Positions 47,688 through 55,102 of a DNA stretch of 64,000 bases are shown here, in pieces. The position numbers and the translations under genes were made by a program. The stretch spans positions 151,857 to 215,856 of the forward strand of contig NZ_FONG01000015.1 in assembly GCF_900112845.1 (NCBI RefSeq), read 5' to 3'. How positions within the stretch are numbered: the first letter of the stretch is position 1; every line of letters starts with the position of its first letter. Source of the DNA: Actinacidiphila alni. GTDB taxonomy: Bacteria > Actinomycetota > Actinomycetes > Streptomycetales > Streptomycetaceae. The notes under the pieces are model-generated. The model saw only the letters and a list, made by a program, of their open reading frames with translations, made no database searches and was not told the DNA's origin.

Positions 47688-49007
47688 TCAGCCCTGGTAG
47701 GCCTTGGCCGCGGCGCTCTCCAGCGTCGCCGCGGTGGCCTTGGGGTTCGAGGGGTCGCGCAGGAAGTCCTGGAGGATCTTCCACTCGCCGGTGCCCTGCG
47801 TGCCGCCGAAGGCGGCCGGCGCCTGGTCGGACATGTCGAACCGCACCGCGTCACCGGCGTCGACCAGCGACTTGCCCATCGCCCGGGTGGTGTCGTCCGG
47901 GTACGACGTGGCTGCCACGCCCTTGTTGGGGGAGAGGAAGCCGCCGAGCTTGGCCCATATGGTGGCGGCCTCCGGGCTCGCCAGGTACTCGACCAGCTTC
48001 ATCCCCGCCTTCTGGTTCTTGCCCGCCTTGAGGACGACGGCCGCGTCACCGCCGCTGACCACGGGGGCCGGACCGCCGTCGACCGACGGGAAGGGGAAGA
48101 ACTTCGCGTCCGTCCCAACTGTCTTGTGCAGGTCGCCGGAGACGATGCCGCTGACGAAGTCGCCCTCGTACGTCATGCCCGCCGCGGGCTTGTCGCCGAA
48201 GACCTTCTGCACGGAGGTGGCCAGGTCCGTCTGGAGGGCGCCCTTGCGGCCGCCGGCGAGGAGGGTGTCGTCGCCGAAGACCGTGCCGAGGGTGGTGAGG
48301 GCCTTGACCACGGTCGGGTCGGTCCACGGGATCTTGTGCTGGGCGAGCTTGTCGTAGTTGTCGGGCCCGGCCTGAGACAGGTAGACGTTCTCGAACCAGT
48401 CGGTGAGCGGCCATCCGTCCTGACCCGCGACCGCGAAGGCGGGAGTGCCGGAGTCGGAGACGGTCTTGGCGGCGCCGAGGAGATCCTTGAAGGTCTTGGG
48501 AGCGGTGACGCCCGCCGTGTCCAGGGCGGTCGGGCTGTACCAGACCGTCGACTTGTCGGACGCCTTGTAGTACAGGCCGTAGAGCTTGCCGCCGACCGAG
48601 CCGTAGTTCTTCCACGCGGCGGAGTAGTTGCTCGTCACCGACGCCTGGGCCGTGGCGGAGAGCGGGACCAGGTAGTTCTTCGCGGCGAACTGCTGGAGCA
48701 CGCCCACCTGCGGCACCATCACCACGTCGGGGGCGTCGCCGCCCTGGACCTTGCTGTCGATCACCGTGGAGACGTTGTCCCCGGTGGAGACGAATTCCGT
48801 CCTCGCGCCGGTGGCGGCGGAGAAGGCGGCGAGCACCTTCTTGAAGTTCGCCTGTTCCGTGCCGGTCCAGACGCCGGCGACGGTCACGGTCTGGCCCTTC
48901 AACTCCTGGTTCGCGGAGGAGGCGGAGTCCGAACCACCGCCGCCGCAGGCGGTGACCGCCAGTGCCAGGGCGCAGGTGGCGCCGGTGACGGCAAGGGTGC
49001 GCTTCAT
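47688..49007 (-). CDS. Extracellular sugar-binding lipoprotein of ABC importer (family 1)
   Basis: 439 aa. Lipoprotein signal with lipobox 'AVTAC' (lipidated Cys21), then the family-1 solute-binding pattern ('GQTVTVAGVWTGTEQANFKKV', 'LYGLYYKASDKSTVWYSP', 'GKGNPAFAVAGQDGWPLTDWFENVYL'-like blocks). It delivers oligosaccharide to the two permeases encoded just downstream. The ligand is not readable; the adjacent alpha-glucosidase suggests an alpha-glucoside. ATG with AAAGGA six bases upstream. A hairpin terminator lies 132 bases upstream, so it probably has its own promoter within 49008-49138. Confidence 0.93.
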   Translation of the reverse strand: MKRTLAVTGATCALALAVTACGGGGSDSASSANQELKGQTVTVAGVWTGTEQANFKKVLAAFSAATGARTEFVSTGDNVSTVIDSKVQGGDAPDVVMVPQVGVLQQFAAKNYLVPLSATAQASVTSNYSAAWKNYGSVGGKLYGLYYKASDKSTVWYSPTALDTAGVTAPKTFKDLLGAAKTVSDSGTPAFAVAGQDGWPLTDWFENVYLSQAGPDNYDKLAQHKIPWTDPTVVKALTTLGTVFGDDTLLAGGRKGALQTDLATSVQKVFGDKPAAGMTYEGDFVSGIVSGDLHKTVGTDAKFFPFPSVDGGPAPVVSGGDAAVVLKAGKNQKAGMKLVEYLASPEAATIWAKLGGFLSPNKGVAATSYPDDTTRAMGKSLVDAGDAVRFDMSDQAPAAFGGTQGTGEWKILQDFLRDPSNPKATAATLESAAAKAYQG

Positions 49008-49138
49008 CGAGCTGTCCTTTCGTCGGATCCGCCGGTGTGAGGAGCGGAGCTGAGAACTGTGGTTCCGGAGAAGGCCGGAGGAGGGGAAATACGGAGGCGG
49101 CCGGGCGGAGAGGGAATGAGGGGGCCGCGCGAAAAGAA

Positions 49139-49182
49139 GCCGGGGCGGCGCCGGATACGGGGGAGTACGGCGCCGCCCCGGC
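49139..49182 (-). terminator. Hairpin terminator downstream of the GH13 glucosidase
   Basis: A perfect 15-bp stem (GCCGGGGCGGCGCCG / CGGCGCCGCCCCGGC) around a 14-base loop, two bases past the stop of the minus-strand glucosidase gene. It separates that gene from the sugar-binding protein gene. Confidence 0.8.
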
Positions 49183-49184
49183 GG

Positions 49185-50915
49185 TCACTGGAGGGTGCGT
49201 GTGTCGGCGATCCACCAGGCGGTGGTGTTGCCGGGAAGCACCCCGGTCGGGCAGGCGGCGCTGGACAGCAGCGGCTGCCCGGTGACGGGAGCGGGCACCG
49301 GGTGGTCACCGAAGTTGACGGCGACCACCAGACCGTCGCCGCGGGTGAAGGCGAGCACGTCGGGCGTGGAGTCCAGCCAGCGCAGCGAGCTTTCGCCGAG
49401 CTGCGGGAGTTGCTTGCGCAGGCTCAGCGCGTCGCGGTACAGGTGCCAGAAGGAGCTGGTGTCGGTCAGCGCGCGGTCGGTGGTGTGCTCCGCGAACCAG
49501 GCGGGTTGCGGCAGCCAGGGCCGCGCGGCGCTGCCCTCGGCGGTGAAGCCGAAGGGCGAGGCCTTGCCCGACCACGGCAGCGGCACCCGGCAGCCGTCCC
49601 GGACGTAGCGGCGGCTGCCGGTACGCAGGAAGATCGGGTCGGTGAGGGCCTCGTCGGGCAGGTCGAGCACCTCCGGCAGGCCCAACTCCTCGCCCTGGTA
49701 GACGTACGCGGCGCCCGGCAGCGCGAGCATCAGCAGCGCGGCGGCGCGGGCCCGTGGCGAACCCAGCACGCCGGAGTCGCCGCCGTACCGGGTGACGCTG
49801 CGCACCTGGTCGTGGTTGTTGAGCACCCAGGTGACGGTGGAGCCGGTGCCCGCGATGTCGCGCAGTGCCGAGCCGATGGCCCCGCGGAAGCGGTCGGCGT
49901 TCCACGGCGCGCTCAGCAGGTGGAAGAAGAACGCCTGGTGGAGTTCGTCCTGCCGTACGTAGCGGGCCTGTTCCGCGGCGGTGGGCACCGACACCTCGCC
50001 GACCAGTAGCCGGTCCTGGCCGTCGCGCGCGGTGTACTCCTCGCACACCGCGCGCCAACGCCGCCAGACGGTGTGCACCTCCGGCTGGTTCCAGGCCAGC
50101 GGGTTGACCGAGTCGCGGGTCCGCTCGTCGGCCTCGGGATCGTCGGAGTCCGGCAGGTACGGGTGTTTGAACAGGCCCGCGGCCACGTCGATGCGGAAGC
50201 CGTCCACGCCGCGGTCCAGCCAGAAGCGCAGGACGTCGTCGAAGTCGGCCGCCACCCGGGGGTCGCGCCAGTTCAGGTCGGGCTGCTCCGGGGTGAACAG
50301 GTGCAGGTACCACTGCCCGGGACGGCCGTCCGGCTCGGTGATCCGCGACCAGGCGTGCCCGCCGAACATCGCCCGCCAGTTGTTCGGCGGCAGTTCGCCG
50401 TGCTCGCCGCGGCCGTCCTCGAAGTGGAAGCGCGCCCGAGCCGGGCTGCCGGGGGCCGCCGCGAGCGCCTCGGCGAACCAGGGGTGCGCGCTGGAGCAGT
50501 GGTTGGGGACGATGTCGATGACGGTCTTCAGACCGAGCCGGTGCGCGTCGGACACCAGCAGGTCGAACTCCTGGAGGTCTCCGTACACGGGGTCGACGGC
50601 GCGGTAGTCGGCGACGTCGTAGCCGTGGTCGTGCTGCGGCGAGGGGTAGAACGGGCTCAGCCAGATGCCGTCCACGCCCAGCTTGCGCAGGTACGGCAGA
50701 CCGATCCGGACGCCGGCCAGATCGCCGATGCCGTCGCCTGTGCTGTCCAGGAAGCTGCGGACGTAGATCTGGTAGACCACCGCGTCCCGCCACCACCCCT
50801 GGCCGGCAGGGGCGGGCCGGGCCACGGCGGCACTCTCGCGGACGCCGGATGCCGTGACGTCGGATGCCGTGACGCCGGCAAGGGGAGGCTCGTCCTCCAA
50901 CGGAAGTGTGAACAC
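49185..50915 (-). CDS. GH13 alpha-glucosidase (oligo-1,6-glucosidase/maltase type)
   Basis: 576 aa, cytoplasmic (no signal). Conserved GH13 regions are visible: I 'VIDIVPNHCS', II 'DGFRIDVAAG' (nucleophile Asp about 243), III 'LLVGEVS' (acid/base Glu about 306) and IV 'VLNNHDQVR' (transition-state Asp about 368), with the 'QIYVRSFLDSTGDGIGDLAGV' start of the catalytic barrel. It hydrolyses alpha-glucosidic ends of imported sugars. The GTG at 50915 begins 'MFTLPLEDEPP'; the 40-residue Ala-rich lead before 'GWWRDAVVYQIYVRSF' is normal for streptomycete members. Upstream of the sugar importer on the same strand, and divergent from the ABC efflux genes. Confidence 0.94.
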   Translation of the reverse strand: MFTLPLEDEPPLAGVTASDVTASGVRESAAVARPAPAGQGWWRDAVVYQIYVRSFLDSTGDGIGDLAGVRIGLPYLRKLGVDGIWLSPFYPSPQHDHGYDVADYRAVDPVYGDLQEFDLLVSDAHRLGLKTVIDIVPNHCSSAHPWFAEALAAAPGSPARARFHFEDGRGEHGELPPNNWRAMFGGHAWSRITEPDGRPGQWYLHLFTPEQPDLNWRDPRVAADFDDVLRFWLDRGVDGFRIDVAAGLFKHPYLPDSDDPEADERTRDSVNPLAWNQPEVHTVWRRWRAVCEEYTARDGQDRLLVGEVSVPTAAEQARYVRQDELHQAFFFHLLSAPWNADRFRGAIGSALRDIAGTGSTVTWVLNNHDQVRSVTRYGGDSGVLGSPRARAAALLMLALPGAAYVYQGEELGLPEVLDLPDEALTDPIFLRTGSRRYVRDGCRVPLPWSGKASPFGFTAEGSAARPWLPQPAWFAEHTTDRALTDTSSFWHLYRDALSLRKQLPQLGESSLRWLDSTPDVLAFTRGDGLVVAVNFGDHPVPAPVTGQPLLSSAACPTGVLPGNTTAWWIADTRTLQ

Positions 50916-51311
50916 CCTTCACCATCCTGAGTCGGGCGCGCGAACGGGTCGGCGCTGAAAGCTGTGCTGATTCGGGTCGATGCGCCGGTACGCGACTCGG
51001 ACGGGCGAGTGCGGCGTGCTCCCTCGTTATGCATACATGTTAAGTATGAGCGACGGTCTCATGTCAATGGGCTGCGTGAAAGACGCTCTGTGCGAGCCTG
51101 TTTGCCCAGGTCGAAGACGGCAGCGGGCGACTGTCGACATCCGCCGTACTTAACGTGTATTTACGTGCGCGCAGAAAGTTGGTGTGCCTGCCCCCGACGA
51201 CTGATCCGTACCGTCTCCCGGTCCGTATCAAGGGATGACGACGGGGACGCCGCGCCGCGGTGCGCCCCGGCATCGGGCCGAGACGATCCGAGACGATCCG
51301 GGAGGCACGGC
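50916..51311. promoter_or_regulatory. Divergent intergenic region between GH13 glucosidase and ABC transporter, with dyads
   Basis: 396 bases with an AT-richer core. A 17-base dyad CATAC-ATGTTAA-GTATG lies at 51032-51048. A second related element, TACTTAA (51147-51153) followed by ACGTG-TATTT-ACGTG, repeats the TTAAGTA word of the first in inverted orientation about 105 bases away. These look like operators for a LacI- or GntR-type regulator of the glucosidase, or for the ABC genes. Ribosome site GGGAGG for the ABC ATPase is at 51299-51304. No gene found. Confidence 0.45.
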
Positions 51312-52076
51312 ATGACACAGGTCGAACGGCCGCCGACCGCGCCCCTCATGCTCGACGTACGGGGCCTGGTCAAGACGCACCGCTCGGACGGCGGCGAGGT
51401 GCACGCCGTGCGCGGCGTCGACCTGCGGGTGAGGGCCGGTGAGTTCGTCGCGGTCACCGGACCTTCCGGCGCGGGCAAGTCCACCTTGCTGCACCTGCTC
51501 GGCGGCCTGGAGAAACCGGACGCGGGCCGCATCGTGCTGGACGGCCGACGGGTCGACGGGCTGAGCGAGGCACGCTGGGCCGTGCTGCGCAGACGGCACA
51601 TCGGCATCGTCTTCCAGTTCTTCAACCTCGTCTCCACCCTCACCGTCGCCGACAACATCGACCTGCCCGGACTGCTGGCCGGCCGCCCCGCCCGGCAGGT
51701 CCACGCCGACCGCCGCCGTCTGATGGACGAACTCGCCCTCGGCGGCCGGGAGGACAGCACTCCCGGCGACCTCTCCGGCGGTGAGCAGCAGCGCGTCGCG
51801 CTGGCCCGCGCCCTGGTCAACCGGCCCGGCCTGCTGCTCGCCGACGAGCCCACCGGCAGCCTGGACAGCAGGGGAACGCGGGAAGTGCTCCGGCTGCTCA
51901 CCCGCTACCACGCGGCCGGACAAACCGTCCTGCTCGTGACGCACGACGCCCGGATCGCCACCGCCGCCGACCGGGTGATCAGCCTCTTCGACGGCCGGAT
52001 CGCCGACGACCTCACCCTCGACGCGGCGTCGGCGGGCCCTCGCACGGCCGCCGAAGTCCTCAGACTCCAGGACTGA
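51312..52076 (+). CDS. ABC transporter ATP-binding protein, MacB/LolD type
   Basis: 254 aa. Walker A 'GPSGAGKST', Q-loop 'VFQFFNLV', signature 'LSGGEQQRVALARAL', Walker B 'LLLADEPTGSLDS' and switch His 'LLVTHD' are all present. The 'EPTGSLDS' and 'FFNLVSTLTVADNI' forms mark the LolD/MacB class that drives FtsX-like permeases, usually for export of peptides, lipoproteins or antibiotics. The ATG at 51312 has GGGAGG seven bases upstream; the frame is open 348 bases further left through the promoter region. Stops 4 bases before the permease gene: an operon. Confidence 0.94.
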   Translation: MTQVERPPTAPLMLDVRGLVKTHRSDGGEVHAVRGVDLRVRAGEFVAVTGPSGAGKSTLLHLLGGLEKPDAGRIVLDGRRVDGLSEARWAVLRRRHIGIVFQFFNLVSTLTVADNIDLPGLLAGRPARQVHADRRRLMDELALGGREDSTPGDLSGGEQQRVALARALVNRPGLLLADEPTGSLDSRGTREVLRLLTRYHAAGQTVLLVTHDARIATAADRVISLFDGRIADDLTLDAASAGPRTAAEVLRLQD

Positions 52077-52080
52077 CGGG

Positions 52081-54381
52081 ATGAGGGCGACGAGCCGCTG
52101 GGCACTGGCCGATCTGCGCACCCATCGCGGCCAGGCGCTGTCGATCGTCTGCGCCACGGCCGGCATCACCATGGCCCTGCTGCTGTCGGTGGCGCTGCTC
52201 GTCTACGCGGCCAACCCCTGGGAACGGGCCTTCGCCACCACCCGGGGCGCCCATGTGTGGCTGCGCACGGACGCCGTCGCGGACACCGGCGCGCTCGCCG
52301 GACTCGACGGGGTCACGGCCGTCTCCGGCCCCTTCCGCACGGTGCTGGCCACCGTCCGGCACGGCGCGGACCAGGCGACCCTCGGGCTGCGCGCCACCGG
52401 GCCCGTACCGCCGAAGGCGGCCCGCCCCCAACTCGTCGGCGGCCAGTGGCTCGACGGACGGCAGACCGACGCCGTCGTGCTGGAGAAGACGGTCGCCGCG
52501 GCGCTCTGGGCCGCCACCGGCGACACCCTGCGCGTCACCGTGGCGGGCCGCTCCCGCTCGCTGCACGTCGTCGGCGTGGCCGAGACCGCCGAACCGGGGT
52601 TCGGCACCGGCGGCGCCCCGGGCATCGGCTGGGCGAACCCCGCCCTGGTCGCCGAACTCGGCCGGGCCGGCGGGCGTACGGGTCAGACCGTGGGCCTGCG
52701 GCTGGCCGACCCGGCCGACGCCGACTTCACCGTCCAGCGGGCGGTGGCGCTGGTCGGCCCGGAACGGGTCGTCAGCGTCTCCACCTGGCGGGAGACCAGG
52801 GCGGAGGCCGAGGGCGACAACCACATGCTCGGCCTGATCCTGGGCCTGTTCGGCCTCGGCGCGCTGCTCGCGGCGGCGGTCGCGGTCACCGGCGGCGTCG
52901 GCTCCAGGGTGCTGGCCCACGTCCAGGACATCTCGGTGCTGAAGGTCGTCGGCTTCACCCCCGCGCAGATCGTCCGCATGTTCCTGATCCAGCACGCGGC
53001 CCTGGCCACGGCGGGCGTCCTGGCCGGGACCGCCGCCACCGAGCTGCTCGGCACGCGCGTCCCCGGCAGGCTCGGGCAGGCCATGGCCCTGTGGCGCACC
53101 CTGCCGGAACACGCCTGGGCGGTGCCGGTCACCGCGACGGTGACCGTCCTGGTCTTCGCCGCGGCCACCGTGCTGGCCTCCTGGCGGGCGGGCCGCATTC
53201 CCCCAGTACCGGCAGTACGGCAGGCGGCCGCGGCCGGCCGCGGCCTGCTGCCGCGCGCGGCCGGTGCGGCGCTCGGGATGCGGGTGCCGCCCGCACTGGT
53301 CCTCGGCTGGCGCGGGGCCGTCCGGCGGCCGCGCCGCTCGGCCGCCGCGGTGGCGCGGCTGGCCCTGCCGCTGTTCATGATCACCCTCGCGCTCGGCGCC
53401 TGGGCAACCGTCGGCAGACTCGGGAGCGACCCGGCGGCGGCGGGGCTCGCCGAACGGCTCACCGCGCGTCCCGTCCACCTCTCCGACCCCGCCGCCCGCC
53501 GCGCGCTCGCCCGGCAGCCCGGGATCGCTGTCGCGCACCCGACCGTCGAACTCCCCGCCCTGGCGCCGGGACAGACGGCCACCGTCGTCCTGCGCGGCGT
53601 CGGCACCGCCGCGCACCCGTACCCCTTCGTGATCGCCGACGGCCGGGCGCCGGCCGGCCCCGACGAAGCGGTCGCGGGGCAGGGCCTGCTGGACGCCCTG
53701 CACGCCCATGTCGGCCAGTGGGTACGGCTCACCGTCGGCGGCACCCCGCACATCGTGCACATCGTCGGGCGGAACATCGAGGCCCGGCACAGCGGCCGGG
53801 TGGTCTCCATGTCCTACGACGCGCTGCGCCGGCAGGACGCCACCGTGACCCCCGACTTCTACAGCCTGGTGCTGCGGTCCGGCGCCCGGCCCGCGGCCGT
53901 CCGCGCGGCGCTCACCGCCCCGGGCGCCGCGGCGTTCGAGGTCCGCACGGTCGCCGACCCCACGGGCGGGCTCGCCGCGGGACGCGGCGTCGTCCTCGGC
54001 GCGATCGCGGTCCTCGCGCTGATCGGACTCGGCGAACTGTCCACCGCCGTCGCCGTCTCGGTGCGCGAGCACTCCCGCGACCTGTGGGCGTACCGCACCG
54101 TCGGGCTGACCCCGCGGCAGAGCGTCGCCGCGGTCGCGACGACCACGGCCCTGATCACCCTCTGCGCCGCCGGCACGGGCATCGCCCTCGGCGTGCCGAC
54201 CGCCTGCCGGCTCATCGACCTCCAGGCCGACGCCGTCGGCATGGGCGCGGGCGTCGCCCGGCCGCCGTGGTGGGCCGCGCTGCTGCTGGTCGCGGGCGCG
54301 GCCGTGTCGATCGCCACCGCGGCATCGGTGATACCCGCGCGGCGGGCGGTGCGGCGGCGGGAGGGGCGGCTGCGCTACTGA
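52081..54381 (+). CDS. FtsX-family ABC transporter permease
   Basis: 766 aa with two FtsX modules. Membrane helices near 20-45, about 250-300 ('LILGLFGLGALLAAAVAV'), 340-375, 435-460, and in the last 130 residues; large extracytoplasmic domains lie between. Characteristic FtsX loops 'DISVLKVVGFTPAQIVRMFLIQ' and 'RDLWAYRTVGLTPRQSVAA' couple to the ATPase. Translation probably coupled to the ATP-binding gene (4-base gap). The cargo is not evident. The convergent PadR gene 21 bases downstream is a likely regulator. Confidence 0.93.
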   Translation: MRATSRWALADLRTHRGQALSIVCATAGITMALLLSVALLVYAANPWERAFATTRGAHVWLRTDAVADTGALAGLDGVTAVSGPFRTVLATVRHGADQATLGLRATGPVPPKAARPQLVGGQWLDGRQTDAVVLEKTVAAALWAATGDTLRVTVAGRSRSLHVVGVAETAEPGFGTGGAPGIGWANPALVAELGRAGGRTGQTVGLRLADPADADFTVQRAVALVGPERVVSVSTWRETRAEAEGDNHMLGLILGLFGLGALLAAAVAVTGGVGSRVLAHVQDISVLKVVGFTPAQIVRMFLIQHAALATAGVLAGTAATELLGTRVPGRLGQAMALWRTLPEHAWAVPVTATVTVLVFAAATVLASWRAGRIPPVPAVRQAAAAGRGLLPRAAGAALGMRVPPALVLGWRGAVRRPRRSAAAVARLALPLFMITLALGAWATVGRLGSDPAAAGLAERLTARPVHLSDPAARRALARQPGIAVAHPTVELPALAPGQTATVVLRGVGTAAHPYPFVIADGRAPAGPDEAVAGQGLLDALHAHVGQWVRLTVGGTPHIVHIVGRNIEARHSGRVVSMSYDALRRQDATVTPDFYSLVLRSGARPAAVRAALTAPGAAAFEVRTVADPTGGLAAGRGVVLGAIAVLALIGLGELSTAVAVSVREHSRDLWAYRTVGLTPRQSVAAVATTTALITLCAAGTGIALGVPTACRLIDLQADAVGMGAGVARPPWWAALLLVAGAAVSIATAASVIPARRAVRRREGRLRY

Positions 54382-54402
54382 CGGCTTCCCGGCGGGGCCG
54401 GG

Positions 54403-54939
54403 TCACTGCGCGGAGCGGCCGTCCTCGCTCTGCTCCAGCTCCTCCTGGCAGCGCTCCAGCCAGTCCAGGTCGGCCTGGAGGTGCAGCGTCGCGCCCTCGA
54501 TGAGCAGCCGGGCGATCGGACCGCCCTCGGCGTCCTCCTCGCCGTCCATCCGGGACAGCGCCCGCATCAGGTTGAGGTAGTGCCGCCGCTGCTTGTTGAT
54601 CAGCCCGACCTCGTCCGGGCGGCCGGTACGGTGGGCCAGTGCCAGCTTCATGAAGAAGTCGTCGCGCACCCGGGGCGCGTCCGACGGCGTCTCGTACCAG
54701 GCGTCCACCGCCTCCCGCCCGGCGGCGGTGATGCTGTAGATCCGCTTGTCCGGACGGTCGGACTGGCTCACCAGCCGCCCCTCGATCAGCCCGGCCTGTT
54801 CCAGCCTGCCGAGCGTCACATAGATCTGCCCGACATTCGGATGCGGGTAGGCGGAGCCCAGCAGCCTCTCCAGCGCCTGCTTCAGCTCATAGCCATGGGC
54901 AGGGCCGGCGACGAGCAGCGCCAGCAGGTGGAGACGCAC
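54403..54939 (-). CDS. PadR-family transcriptional regulator
   Basis: 178 aa. N-terminal winged HTH 'LHLLALLVAGPAHGYELKQALERLLG', 'NVGQIYVTLGRLEQAGLIEGRL' and wing 'DRPDKRIYSITAAGREAV', then the C-terminal helical dimer domain of PadR subfamily 1. GTG start with GGGAA upstream. PadR proteins commonly control adjacent drug-type ABC exporters, fitting the convergent ABC pair; the operator should lie in 54940-55102. No cofactor is visible. Confidence 0.9.
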   Translation of the reverse strand: MRLHLLALLVAGPAHGYELKQALERLLGSAYPHPNVGQIYVTLGRLEQAGLIEGRLVSQSDRPDKRIYSITAAGREAVDAWYETPSDAPRVRDDFFMKLALAHRTGRPDEVGLINKQRRHYLNLMRALSRMDGEEDAEGGPIARLLIEGATLHLQADLDWLERCQEELEQSEDGRSAQ

Positions 54940-55102
54940 GGTGCCGGATTCCCTTCTCGGCCGGACGATTCCCGCGGCGCCGCGGCCCCGGCACGTCCCG
55001 CGACGCCGGCGCCCGGAGCGGCGCCCCGTTACTGCTGTACATCATGCCTGCTCCCGGGACGGGCCGCGGGGGCAGGTGAGCGTTGTTCGGGGAACGGCGC
55101 TG

